Shown: one piece after another, positions 56,266 through 64,000 of the stretch
Layout of the letters: each line of letters opens with the position of its first letter
Numbering within the stretch: position 1 is the stretch's first letter
Assembly (NCBI GenBank): GCA_002441095.1
Contig: DJVG01000034.1
Location: forward strand, 56,155-120,154
Length of the DNA: 64,000 bases
Direction: 5' to 3'
From: Elusimicrobia bacterium UBA6262
Lineage (GTDB): Bacteria; CAYTYR01; UBA6262
Notes under the pieces: model-generated
Told to the model about the DNA's origin: nothing
Databases searched by the model: none
What the model saw: the letters and a program-made list of their open reading frames with translations, nothing else
Translations under genes and position numbers: made by a program

Positions 56266-57335
56266 TTGTCTTTGCGTTCCCGCAATTGTTTTAGTTTCGC
56301 TTCTTCTTCCGCCGCCATCATTCCGTTGACCAGTTCATCGATCTCGCCTTCCATTATGGTTGGAAGATTATGGCAGGATAATCCGATCCTGTGGTCCGTG
56401 ATCCGGTCCTGGGGAAAATTATAGGTCCGTATTTTCTCGCTGCGGTCACCAGAACCGATCTGTGACTTGCGATTCACTGATAAAGCTTTATCCTTTTCTT
56501 CCCGTTCCCGTTCCAACAACCTGGCCATCAGCACTTTCATGGCTTTGGCCCGGTTTTTGATCTGGGAACGTTCATCCTGACATTGCACGATCAACCCAGT
56601 AGGTAAATGAATAATACGCACCGCTGAATATGTGGTGTTTACGCACTGGCCGCCTGGCCCGCCGGCGCAATAGGTATCTATCCGCAAATCTTCAGGATTT
56701 ATTTTGATATCCACGTCTTCAGCTTCCGGCAATACAGCTACCGTCACGGTAGAAGTATGTACCCGGCCGCTGGCTTCAGTCTCCGGCACCCGCTGCACCC
56801 GGTGCACGCCGCTCTCAAATTTGAGATGCTTAAATACATCCGTGCCGCTGATATTGAAGATCACTTCCTTGAAACCATTCTTGTCCGTGGCATGTGAATC
56901 AAGGACATCCACTTTCCAGCCCATTTTCCCCGCATATTTTGTGTACATGCGGTATAATTCAGCCGCAAACAAGGCTGCCTCTTCCCCTCCGGCGCCAGCC
57001 CGTATTTCCATGATTATATCTTTGGGGTCATCCGGGTCAGGAGGTATGAGCATGGTCGTGAGCTCTTTTTCCAGGATCTCTTTTTGCCGGCTGAGTTCGG
57101 GTAATTCTTCCTGCGCCAGGGCTTTCATCTCTTCATCCTGCCCGCTCAGCATTTCTTGCACATGCTTTAGCTCTGCCAGGACTTTCGTATATTCGGTATA
57201 CTTGACTACGGTTTTCTGCAGTCCGGCATGTTCTTTGGCTAATTTCTGAAAATCCTGCCCGCTCACTGTCCCATTGGAAAGCAATTGGCTCAATTCTTCA
57301 TATCTTTGTTTTATTTTTTCTAATTTCTCCAACAT
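56262..57335 (-). CDS. prfA: Peptide chain release factor 1
   Basis: 357 residues. Domain 2 carries the RF1-type PET tripeptide in [23 protein letters not shown]. The catalytic loop is [19 protein letters not shown], with the GGQ intact but Pro and Cys beside it where Ala and His are common. [18 protein letters not shown] follows. It terminates translation at UAA and UAG. prmC is coupled downstream. Confidence 0.95.
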   Translation of the reverse strand: MLEKLEKIKQRYEELSQLLSNGTVSGQDFQKLAKEHAGLQKTVVKYTEYTKVLAELKHVQEMLSGQDEEMKALAQEELPELSRQKEILEKELTTMLIPPDPDDPKDIIMEIRAGAGGEEAALFAAELYRMYTKYAGKMGWKVDVLDSHATDKNGFKEVIFNISGTDVFKHLKFESGVHRVQRVPETEASGRVHTSTVTVAVLPEAEDVDIKINPEDLRIDTYCAGGPGGQCVNTTYSAVRIIHLPTGLIVQCQDERSQIKNRAKAMKVLMARLLEREREEKDKALSVNRKSQIGSGDRSEKIRTYNFPQDRITDHRIGLSCHNLPTIMEGEIDELVNGMMAAEEEAKLKQLRERKDK

Positions 57336-57351
57336 TTGAAACCTTTCTGTT

Positions 57352-57446
57352 GCGAATTACGCGAATTAAAAGACGCGAATTACACGAATGTTCTTATTCG
57401 AGGTATTCGCTGTCCTGCCTACCGGCAGGCAGGCATTCGAGTTATT
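57352..57446. repeat. Inverted nonamer-type repeat between the DUF1385 gene and prfA
   Basis: The left arm repeats GCGAATTAC/GCGAATTAA with a 9-nt period. The right arm repeats ATTCGAGGT, ATTCGCTGT and later ATTCGAGTT, ATTCGTATT. A separate GC-rich hairpin, CCTGCCTACCGGCAGGCAGG (57412-57431), is nested in the right half. Confidence 0.68.
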
Positions 57447-57454
57447 CGTATTAT

Positions 57455-58390
57455 CTAGGGACAAACTTCCAGCGTATTATCGGTTCCTTGCGCTCTGGTT
57501 GATTCTAAACGCAGTACTTCCTTCAGCGCCGCGATAGCTACTTCCAGCTGCTTATCATCCGGCTCCTTGGTAGTCATGTTTTGCAGCCACAATCCGGGAG
57601 CGATCAGCAAGTTAGTGAACATGTTTCTCTTCCGGTCCGCCCACTTGATGATCTCATAGCTCAAGCCGGCGATCAGCGGGATAAAAATAATACGGATGCC
57701 TATTTTAACCAGGGTTTGGTATAATTTTGGCCATTCTTTACTGATCGGTATCATGGAAAACATGATGATCGCTACAACCATAACCACCATTAAAAAAGCC
57801 GTGCCGCAGCGCGGATGCAGCGGGGAATACTTACGGGTATTTTCCACGGTCAACTCTTCTTTGGCTTCATGGGTAAATACGGCTTTATGTTCTGCCCCAT
57901 GATATTGGAAGACCCGCCTGATATCTGCCATCATGCTGATGATATAGATATAGCTGATAAAGAATAATATCCTGATCAACCCATCTATCACGTTGAACAA
58001 GAATCCATAGCTCACCAGCCTGGCGGTAAGGAAATAAGGGAGGACCACGAACAGGCCGATGCCAAAAGCAAAGGCAAAAGCAAAGGTGCCGACCCACATC
58101 CAGGTATTGTCTTTCTTTTTATCTTCCTGCAGGTCCACCATCTGGACATCAGCGGAATAATTCAGGGCTTTGACTCCCAGCACCAGGCTTTCTATTAAAA
58201 CCACTATGCCCCGTAAAATAAATTTCTTGAATACAGGATATTTTCTCGCGATAGACCTGACTTTATCAGTCTTCATGACGATCTCGCCCTGCGGATTTCG
58301 CACCGCTACAGCATAGTAATGCGGCGAACGCATCATCACGCCTTCTAAGACAGCCTGCCCGCCTATTTTGATCTCTTTAATATCAGTCAC
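57455..58390 (-). CDS. DUF1385 family membrane protein
   Basis: 311 residues. It opens EIKIGGQAVLEGVMMRSPHYYAVAVR, the hallmark of the DUF1385/YqhQ family, and has YHGAEHKAVFTHEAKE and HPRCGTAFLMVVMVVAI, with about five hydrophobic helices. The His/Glu-rich motifs suggest a metal site, but the function is not established. It typically sits next to rpmE and prfA, as it does here. Confidence 0.85.
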   Translation of the reverse strand: MTDIKEIKIGGQAVLEGVMMRSPHYYAVAVRNPQGEIVMKTDKVRSIARKYPVFKKFILRGIVVLIESLVLGVKALNYSADVQMVDLQEDKKKDNTWMWVGTFAFAFAFGIGLFVVLPYFLTARLVSYGFLFNVIDGLIRILFFISYIYIISMMADIRRVFQYHGAEHKAVFTHEAKEELTVENTRKYSPLHPRCGTAFLMVVMVVAIIMFSMIPISKEWPKLYQTLVKIGIRIIFIPLIAGLSYEIIKWADRKRNMFTNLLIAPGLWLQNMTTKEPDDKQLEVAIAALKEVLRLESTRAQGTDNTLEVCP

Positions 58391-58440
58391 TATTTACTCC
58401 TCTACCCAAGTACCAATATCGGTTCCAGGGTATGTAATTA

Positions 58441-58475
58441 AACAACAAGGACAGAGTTCATCTGTCCTTGTTGTT
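58441..58475 (-). terminator. Terminator-like hairpin after rpmE
   Basis: AACAACAAGGACAG and CTGTCCTTGTTGTT are a perfect 14-bp stem with a 7-nt loop, starting about 18 nt beyond the rpmE stop. On the coding strand TTTAATTA follows, a weak U-rich tail. It is the most terminator-like structure in the window. Confidence 0.6.
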
Positions 58476-58493
58476 GGTACATATATGGATTAG

Positions 58494-58811
58494 CTAAGAG
58501 TTCTGTTTTTCGGTCTCAGCAGCCGGCATTTCTTTTTTTACTTTTTTAATGCTGGCTTTTTCTTTGGCCGCGGCTTTCGCCTTTTTCCCTTTTGCTCTCT
58601 TTACTTCGCCGGTCTTCTTAGCCATTTTCTTCTGGAATCTTTCCACCATGCCGGCGGTGTCTACCAGCTTCTGCTTGCCGGTATAAAACGGATGGCAAGC
58701 GGAACAGATTTCTACGTGAATGTTTTGCTTGGTTGACCGTGTCGGGTAGGTGGCTCCGCAGGCGCACTTGATCACAGTCTCCTTATACTCTGGATGTATT
58801 CCCTCTTTCAT
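58494..58811 (-). CDS. rpmE: 50S ribosomal protein L31 with lysine/alanine-rich C-terminal extension
   Basis: 105 residues against the usual 66-75. The L31 core is complete to about residue 70: [27 protein letters not shown], then [26 protein letters not shown], with the zinc-binding cysteines (C+ type). From about residue 65 a basic tail rich in K, A and E follows ([15 protein letters not shown]), probably disordered and RNA-binding. It is 107 bp downstream of rho. Confidence 0.95.
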   Translation of the reverse strand: MKEGIHPEYKETVIKCACGATYPTRSTKQNIHVEICSACHPFYTGKQKLVDTAGMVERFQKKMAKKTGEVKRAKGKKAKAAAKEKASIKKVKKEMPAAETEKQNS

Positions 58812-58831
58812 GAACGTCTTCCTCCTCTTTT

Positions 58832-58911
58832 TAGCGGGTAGCGTTTAGCGGGTAGCGTATAGAAAATCAATATTCTTTTCCTATACGCTATACGCCATAC
58901 GCTATACGCTG
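58832..58911. repeat. Inverted heptamer repeat between rho and rpmE
   Basis: The left arm has AGCGGGT, AGCGTTT, AGCGGGT, AGCGTAT. The right arm has CTATACG, CTATACG, CCATACG, CTATACG. The loop of about 17 nt is AT-rich. This is the cleanest example of the architecture. Confidence 0.83.
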
Positions 58912-58918
58912 TTTTATT

Positions 58919-60193
58919 TTATTTACCATTAAACTCCATCGATTTCAGGAATTCTTTATTGGACTTGGTTTTACGCGTCTTCTCCGAGACCAGCTCCATT
59001 GCTTCCACAACATTGAGCGGGCTCAGCACTTTACGCAGGATCCAGACCTTGTTCAATTCATCTTCGCTGAGCAGTAATTCCTCGCGCCGCGTACCAGATT
59101 TATTAATGTCCAGGGCCGGGAACACGCGCTTGTCCACCAACCGGCGATCCAGGATCATTTCCATATTGCCGGTACCCTTAAACTCTTCAAAAATGACTTC
59201 ATCCATCCGGGAGCCGGTTTCTACCAGCGCCGTGGCCATGATAGTCAGGCTGCCACCCTCTTCAATATTACGAGCGGCGCCAAAAAACCGCTTGGGCCGT
59301 TGCAAAGCATTGGAATCCACACCGCCGCTGAGTACTTTACCGCTGGGTGGTACCGTGGCATTATAGGCCCGGGCCAGCCTGGTTATACTATCTAATAATA
59401 TTACCACATCCTTCTTCTGTTCGACAAGTCTTTTCGCCTTCTCAATGACCATTTCCGCTACCTGGATATGCCGTTCGCTCGGTTCGTCAAACGTAGAAGA
59501 TATTACTTCTCCTTTTACGGACCGCTGCATATCTGTCACTTCTTCCGGCCGCTCATCGATCAACAGTACGATCAGCGCTACTTCCGGATGATTGGTGCTG
59601 ATAGCATTGGCTAGCTTCTGCAGCAGGATGGTCTTTCCGGCACGGGGCGGCGAGACGATCAATCCTCTTTGCCCTTTGCCGATCGGGGTAAACATATCCA
59701 TGATGCGCATAGATATCTCTTCCTGCTTGGTTTCCAGTGTGAGCTTCTGCTGCGGATAGAGCGGGGTCAGGTTGTCAAATAATATTCTTTTCTTAATATC
59801 ATCAGGATTAGCGCTATTGACGGCTTCGATCTTTAAGAGAGCAAAATATCGCTCTCCTTCCTTGGGCGGGCGCACCTGGCCGCTGATAGTATCGCCTTTG
59901 CGCAGGTCAAACCTGCGGATCTGGCTGGGAGAGACATAGATATCATCCGGCCCAGACAGGTAGTTATACTGGGGAGAACGTAAAAAACCGAAGCCATCCG
60001 GCAATATCTCCAGGGTGCCTTCGTCAAAAACCAGGCCGTTTTTCTCGGTCTGCGCCTGCAGGATCTTGAAGATGATCTCCTGCTTTTTCAACCCGCTGAC
60101 TGATTCCAGCTTCAATTCTTTGGCTATGTCCGTCAGATCGGATATAGTCTTCTTGCCTAAGGCAGCCATATCTAAAGCGGCGCCATTTTCCAT
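58919..60193 (-). CDS. rho: Transcription termination factor Rho
   Basis: 424 residues. An N-terminal SAP-like helical part leads to the OB-fold with [22 protein letters not shown]. Walker A is [43 protein letters not shown] and [26 protein letters not shown] follow. It is an RNA-dependent hexameric helicase that terminates transcription. CAGGAGGAAGG precedes the ATG. Its own promoter and a leader of about 150 nt lie upstream. Confidence 0.97.
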   Translation of the reverse strand: MENGAALDMAALGKKTISDLTDIAKELKLESVSGLKKQEIIFKILQAQTEKNGLVFDEGTLEILPDGFGFLRSPQYNYLSGPDDIYVSPSQIRRFDLRKGDTISGQVRPPKEGERYFALLKIEAVNSANPDDIKKRILFDNLTPLYPQQKLTLETKQEEISMRIMDMFTPIGKGQRGLIVSPPRAGKTILLQKLANAISTNHPEVALIVLLIDERPEEVTDMQRSVKGEVISSTFDEPSERHIQVAEMVIEKAKRLVEQKKDVVILLDSITRLARAYNATVPPSGKVLSGGVDSNALQRPKRFFGAARNIEEGGSLTIMATALVETGSRMDEVIFEEFKGTGNMEMILDRRLVDKRVFPALDINKSGTRREELLLSEDELNKVWILRKVLSPLNVVEAMELVSEKTRKTKSNKEFLKSMEFNGK

Positions 60194-60349
60194 AAATCCT
60201 TCCTCCTGGTAAAAATAAGATGTGCTAAAATCTATACTTACTGCAATAGACTGTTGGTTAACGATTTTTTAGGGGTTTTGAGAATTGCTTGCAAATGGAG
60301 AGAACTCCTGTAGGTAAAAAAAGCAGTATTGCCATTTGTATTTGTATAA

Positions 60350-60378
60350 AGTATACCTGAAAACCCTTGATTCGTCAA
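60350..60378 (-). promoter_or_regulatory. Sigma70-type promoter for rho
   Basis: On the coding strand TTGACG (60378-60373) is followed by exactly 17 bp and TATACT (60355-60350). The TGA inside TTGACG is the coaE stop codon. RNA would begin near 60343, leaving an untranslated leader of about 150 nt before rho. Confidence 0.7.
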
Positions 60379-60956
60379 GCAAATTTTTGAAATAAAGATT
60401 GGGAGGCGGTTTTGAAGGCAGCCAGTGGCTGGTCGCCATCAATCATATAATCGCAGGCTGATATTTTTTCACCATGAAATGACATGGAATTGATCCGGGC
60501 CATGGCCTGCTCCCGGGTGAGATTGCGCTCTTCAGTCAGCCGCTTGAGTTGGTTATACTGTGATACCCGCACCACCACGATCTTATCAAACAATTTCTCT
60601 GCCTTGGCCTCAAACAATACAGCCATATCAGCTACCACTACTTTAGTTTTAGCAGCGGCCAGTTGTTTTTCCAGCTCTTTTACTATGGCTGGATACATTA
60701 TTCTGTCCAGTTTTGCCAGTTTTTTATTATCCGCAAAAACTTTTGACCCTAATGCTGCCCGGGAGATAGTATTATTATCATTCAATATATCTTTTCCAAA
60801 AACTTTTACTACCTGCTGCCAGATCCTGGTCTTGGGCTGGTACAGATCATGGGCCAATTCATCCACATCAATGACTTTCGCTCCCATTTTCTGCCAAACC
60901 TTCGCCACTGTTGATTTTCCCGAAGCAATATTTCCCGTCAGTCCAATCTTGATCAT
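60375..60956 (-). CDS. coaE: Dephospho-CoA kinase
   Basis: 193 residues. IGLTGNIASGKSTVAKVW is the P-loop; VIDVDELAHDLYQ and VVVRVSQYNQLKRLTEERNLTREQAMARI are family motifs. It phosphorylates dephospho-CoA in the last step of CoA synthesis. Its stop codon overlaps the rho promoter -35 hexamer. Confidence 0.95.
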   Translation of the reverse strand: MIKIGLTGNIASGKSTVAKVWQKMGAKVIDVDELAHDLYQPKTRIWQQVVKVFGKDILNDNNTISRAALGSKVFADNKKLAKLDRIMYPAIVKELEKQLAAAKTKVVVADMAVLFEAKAEKLFDKIVVVRVSQYNQLKRLTEERNLTREQAMARINSMSFHGEKISACDYMIDGDQPLAAFKTASQSLFQKFA

Positions 60957-60973
60957 GGCAAACCTTTCCCGGC

Positions 60974-61052
60974 GGCGTAAAGCGTATGGCGTATAGCGGA
61001 TAGTAAGAAGAAATTGTTTTCTATACGCTACCCGCTAAACGCTATCCGCTAT
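60974..61052. repeat. Inverted heptamer repeat between mutM and coaE
   Basis: The left arm has GGCGTAA, AGCGTAT, GGCGTAT, AGCGGAT. The right arm has CTATACG, CTACCCG, CTAAACG, CTATCCG. The loop is about 20 nt. Same word family as 48746 and 58832. Confidence 0.8.
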
Positions 61053-61054
61053 CT

Positions 61055-61876
61055 TTATTTCTGGCAGTTGGGGCAATAGTGGGTACCGCGGCCGGCGACA
61101 ACTATCCTTTTGATCTCCCCTTGGCACCGCGGGCACTTATTCCCCTTTTTCCCATACACCTTCAAATGCTTCTGGAAATCCCCGCCTTTGCCTTCCGGAG
61201 TGGTAAAGTTCACTACTGTGGTCCCTTTATATTTGATCGCTTTGGCCAGGATATTCTTAATCGCATCAAAGATTAGCTTTTTTCCCGTTACTGTCAACCG
61301 ATTCGCTGGCCTTGATGGCTTAACTCCGGCTCTATACAATACTTCATCTACATATATATTACCCAGCCCTGCCACAATCTGCTGGTTCAGGAGTAATACT
61401 TTTATCTTTCCTTTATTCTTCGCTAAAGACTGGCTGAATTCCTCAAAGACAAACTCATTTCCCAGTGGTTCAGGCCCCAGCTTTAATACTGGTTCAAACT
61501 TTCCCAAGTCCCTAGAGCTAATCAGCCATACTCTCCCGAATTTCCTGATATCAGAATAGGCCATGGTTTGGCCGCCAGAGAGCTGGAAGATAAGATGCAT
61601 GAATTTATCTTTTTTGATCTCCGGTCCTACCAGCCAATGACCAGTCATGCGCAGATGAGATACCATTATTTTGCTGCCGCTTAAATGAAAGAGCAGGAAT
61701 TTGCCCCGCCGGGAGAGAGATTCTATTGTTTTCCCGGTAATAATTTTCTCAAATGCCTTAAAATCCGGCTGGGCAACTATTTTTTCAAAGTTGCTTTCAA
61801 CTTTTAGTATAACCTTACCTAATATTTTCTTGGAAAGGGCTCTTTTTATTGTTTCCACTTCTGGCAGTTCAGGCAT
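61055..61876 (-). CDS. mutM: Formamidopyrimidine-DNA glycosylase
   Basis: 273 residues. The catalytic N-terminus is PELPEVETIKRAL. RRGKFLLFHLS, SHLRMTGHW, LNQQIVAGLGNIYVDEVLYRAG and the C-terminal zinc finger (CPRC...CPNC) are complete. It removes 8-oxoguanine and other oxidised bases and nicks the DNA. It follows the small membrane protein gene in transcription. Confidence 0.96.
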   Translation of the reverse strand: MPELPEVETIKRALSKKILGKVILKVESNFEKIVAQPDFKAFEKIITGKTIESLSRRGKFLLFHLSGSKIMVSHLRMTGHWLVGPEIKKDKFMHLIFQLSGGQTMAYSDIRKFGRVWLISSRDLGKFEPVLKLGPEPLGNEFVFEEFSQSLAKNKGKIKVLLLNQQIVAGLGNIYVDEVLYRAGVKPSRPANRLTVTGKKLIFDAIKNILAKAIKYKGTTVVNFTTPEGKGGDFQKHLKVYGKKGNKCPRCQGEIKRIVVAGRGTHYCPNCQK

Positions 61877-61890
61877 ATAACCTCAAAAGA

Positions 61891-61923
61891 AGTTGCGGGT
61901 TTCGAGTTGCGTGTTGCGAGTTA
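61891..61923. repeat. Single-arm heptamer repeat upstream of mutM
   Basis: Units GTTGCGG, GTTTCGA, GTTGCGT, GTTGCGA, GTT with a 7-nt period, with no opposing arm. Same word as 30668, 38567 and 40749. Confidence 0.72.
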
Positions 61924-61924
61924 T

Positions 61925-62314
61925 CTAAACATTAACTTTATAACTGTTCTCCTGTTCTTTTGGTATTTCTAAAGGTGTTGTTTCCTCATATCCGCGTTGG
62001 GAAAACAGGAATAATAAAGCAATCAGCATCGGCACTAGTCCGTTAAATAAATTAATGCTGGATAGCCTGCCCAAACGGTAGCAATATACGACAAATACAA
62101 ATCCCTCGGCAAAAAGCCAGGCTCCTCCTGCTACTGGTTTGCGCAAAGCAATCATTACCGTAAGCGTAAGTATCAAGCCGCCAGCCAAGTCAGCCAGATA
62201 ATACCAAGAACTGATATACTCTTCGTTCACAAACTGCCCGGTAATGACAACTAGCCATAAAATAGCTATGAACAAGCCGGCAAAACTAGCTAACCAATAG
62301 ATTAGTTTACGCAC
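61925..62314 (-). CDS. Small membrane protein of unknown function
   Basis: 129 residues with four predicted helices (about 5-27, 38-58, 67-85, 91-105) and a short polar tail (YEETTPLEIPKEQEN). No family recognised. It lies between polA and mutM. Confidence 0.65.
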   Translation of the reverse strand: MRKLIYWLASFAGLFIAILWLVVITGQFVNEEYISSWYYLADLAGGLILTLTVMIALRKPVAGGAWLFAEGFVFVVYCYRLGRLSSINLFNGLVPMLIALLFLFSQRGYEETTPLEIPKEQENSYKVNV

Positions 62315-62332
62315 AATTACTCCTATATCACG

Positions 62333-62450
62333 ATGATCGGTGTACGGTTACGACGCCCGATTAAAGATTTTGTTTCGGGTTTCGTATCCGTTTACCGTGA
62401 GCCGAGCATTTAATTCGGGTTTCGTATCCGTATATCGTATACCGAGTTTC
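62333..62450. repeat. Degenerate heptamer repeats between polA and the membrane protein gene
   Basis: Two similar blocks of about 35-40 nt read TTCGGGT, TTCGTAT, CCGTTTA, CCGTGAG, CCGAG and TTCGGGT, TTCGTAT, CCGTATA, TCGTATA, CCGAG. They are direct and not inverted. The second block reaches the polA stop codon. Confidence 0.68.
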
Positions 62451-64000
62451 ATTCCAGGTCTCTCCAATTGGTGCCGACGCTGACATTGGCCTCTAAAGGT
62501 ACATCCAGTTTTAAGGCTGTTTCCATTTCCTGCTTGATCATCTTGGTTAACTGCTTCTCTTCTGCTTTTGGCACTTCAAATATCAGTTCATCGTGAACCT
62601 GCAGCAGCATTTTCGCCTGGAAGGTTTCCTGCTTCAGTTTTTTAGCTATATTGATCATCGCAATCTTGATAATATCCGCGGCTGTCCCCTGGATCGGCAT
62701 ATTGATCGCTACCCGCTCGGCAAAAGAGCGGATGTTCCTGTCCTTGGCATTAATTTCCGGCAGGTATCTCCGGCGGTTCAGCAGGGTCGTGACAAAACCG
62801 TCATGCCGGGCTTTTTCCACTATCTTTTCCATATATTCTTTTACGCCACTGAAACGGGCAAAGTATTTATCAATATAATCCTTGGCTGTTGCTGCGTCTA
62901 TACCCAAGGCCTGGGATAGTCCATACGGGCTCATGCCATAGGAAAGGCCAAAGTTAACTGTTTTGGCTATGCGTCTTTTTTCATCATCTACTTCCTCTGG
63001 TTTCAAGCCGAATATCTCACACGCGGTATGGCTATGGATATCTTCATGGTTATGGAATGCCTGCTTCATATGTTCATCGCCAGACATATGCGCCAATACC
63101 CGCAGGTCGATCTGCGAGTAGTCGGCAGACACAAATATACATCCTTCTTTGGGAATGAACGAGCGCCTGATGGACCGCCCGATCTCGGTCCGGATCGGGA
63201 TATTCTGCAGGTTCGGCTCGCTGGAGGATAATCTCCCGGTATTGGTCACGGTCTGGTTAAATGAAGTGTGCAACCGGCCGGTTTTGGGATTGATCATTTC
63301 CGGTATCGGATCAATATAGGTTGATTTAAGCTTGGCCAGCTCCCGGTATTCAATTATTCTCTTCGGCAGATCATGCATAGCCTGCAGTTGGCGCAGGACT
63401 GATTCATTGGTTGACGCGCCGGTTTTGGTTTTTTCTATGATCGGCAGTCCCAGTTTTTCAAAAAGGATCTTGGATAATTGCTGGGGTGAGTTAATATTAA
63501 ACTCAGTATCAGCTATTTTGTAGATCACCTGTTCCAAAGCAACAATTTTCCCATCGATCTCTTTGGATAATTCTTTCAGGTATGGCAGGTCCACCAGTAT
63601 CCCCGCGTATTCCATCCCTGCCAGGATCTCCAGCACCGGCATTTCTACGTCATAGAATAACTTATCCAGTCCTTTTTCTTTGAGCAAGAATGATAGTTTC
63701 TGTTTTAACCGCCAGACCATATCCACCTGGGCACAGGCATATTCGCTAACTCTTTCCACCTGCACCTGGTCCATAGTGATCTGTTTGGCCCCTTTGCCGA
63801 TCAGGTCTGTGATCGGGATCATTTTATATTGCATATATTCAGCAGAGATATCCCCCAGACTGTGGTTAAGTTTGGATGGATTGATGAGATAAGAAGCGAT
63901 CATAGTATCAAAAGATATACCATTCAGTTTCAGGCCTTCATTTTTCAGGACCAGCAGGTCATATTTCAGGTTTTGCCCGTATTTCTTTATCTGCTCATCT
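62449..64000 (-). CDS. polA: DNA polymerase I, C-terminal part (cut by window edge)
   Basis: 517 codons are visible, and the frame stays open to the window edge past the internal ATG at 63903, so the true start lies outside. The 3'-5' exonuclease region shows KYGQNLKYDLLVL and GISFDTMIASYL (Exo II). Where Exo III normally reads Y-x3-D, this protein has YACAQVD, so the Asp is Gln. The polymerase motifs are intact: A, VSADYSQIDLRVLAHMS; B, RRIAKTVNFGLSYGMS; C, LLQVHDELIFEVP. Confidence 0.95.
   Translation of the reverse strand, partial: DEQIKKYGQNLKYDLLVLKNEGLKLNGISFDTMIASYLINPSKLNHSLGDISAEYMQYKMIPITDLIGKGAKQITMDQVQVERVSEYACAQVDMVWRLKQKLSFLLKEKGLDKLFYDVEMPVLEILAGMEYAGILVDLPYLKELSKEIDGKIVALEQVIYKIADTEFNINSPQQLSKILFEKLGLPIIEKTKTGASTNESVLRQLQAMHDLPKRIIEYRELAKLKSTYIDPIPEMINPKTGRLHTSFNQTVTNTGRLSSSEPNLQNIPIRTEIGRSIRRSFIPKEGCIFVSADYSQIDLRVLAHMSGDEHMKQAFHNHEDIHSHTACEIFGLKPEEVDDEKRRIAKTVNFGLSYGMSPYGLSQALGIDAATAKDYIDKYFARFSGVKEYMEKIVEKARHDGFVTTLLNRRRYLPEINAKDRNIRSFAERVAINMPIQGTAADIIKIAMINIAKKLKQETFQAKMLLQVHDELIFEVPKAEEKQLTKMIKQEMETALKLDVPLEANVSVGTNWRDLE

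Noticed and set aside
56262..57335. PrfA GGPGGQC loop as a defective release factor
   Set aside because: The essential GGQ is intact and neighbouring residues vary among bacteria; I do not regard it as evidence of lost function.
28912..62450. CRISPR array
   Set aside because: The repeats are 7-9 nt, degenerate and contiguous, with no spacers of regular length and no cas genes.

Overview
The window is a nearly gap-free stretch of about 42-45% GC bacterial chromosome in which every convincing gene lies on the minus strand, so transcription runs from high to low coordinates. LptD, KDO8P/DAHP-type and NeuA-type enzymes, an O-antigen flippase/polymerase pair and nucleotide-sugar pathways point to a diderm (Gram-negative) bacterium with an elaborate surface glycan. 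Gene content and the many odd intergenic repeats suggest an uncultivated lineage such as Omnitrophota or a neighbouring candidate phylum. That placement is an impression, not something the sequence proves.

Region by region, in transcription order. (1) 64000-54016 is housekeeping: polA (cut by the window edge), a small membrane protein, mutM, coaE, rho with its own sigma70-type promoter, rpmE with a lysine-rich tail, a DUF1385 membrane protein, prfA, prmC, murA. (2) 53794-47589 is a histidine operon, hisD-hisC-hisB-hisH-hisA-(membrane protein)-hisF-hisI, behind an extended -10 promoter. hisG and hisE are not in the window. (3) 47235-36231 is a tryptophan operon, trpE-trpG-(Trm112-like zinc protein)-trpD-trpC-trpB2-trpF-trpB-trpA, running into accD and folC. 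(4) 36158-31745 has an orphan MalK/UgpC-type ATPase, a ROK sugar kinase and lptD. (5) 31724-1 is a surface-polysaccharide cluster. It holds a GMD-family dehydratase, a complete dTDP-rhamnose set (rmlA, rmlC-like, rmlB, rmlD), two secreted or anchored unknowns, glucose-1-phosphate cytidylyltransferase, UDP-glucose dehydrogenase and UDP-glucuronate decarboxylase. It continues with a Wzz-like protein, GDP-fucose synthase, a sugar isomerase, an IolB-like isomerase, a divergent DAHP-synthase-family aldolase, a GT2/NeuA-like fusion and an intact NeuA-like cytidylyltransferase. It ends with sugar methyltransferases, a flippase, several glycosyltransferases, a polymerase/ligase and two radical SAM proteins.

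The most striking non-gene signal is a dispersed set of short-period repeats. More than fifteen spacers carry degenerate tandem repeats with a period of 7 (sometimes 8 or 9) nucleotides. The unit word differs from spacer to spacer, and the repeats are often arranged as two inverted arms around an AT-rich loop. The same kind of repeat also sits in frame inside hisH (twice), prmC, folC and rmlD, where it encodes extra residues. Two larger fold-back elements (168-200 bp) flank the his and trp operons. No tRNA, rRNA, CRISPR array, insertion sequence or phage gene was recognised.
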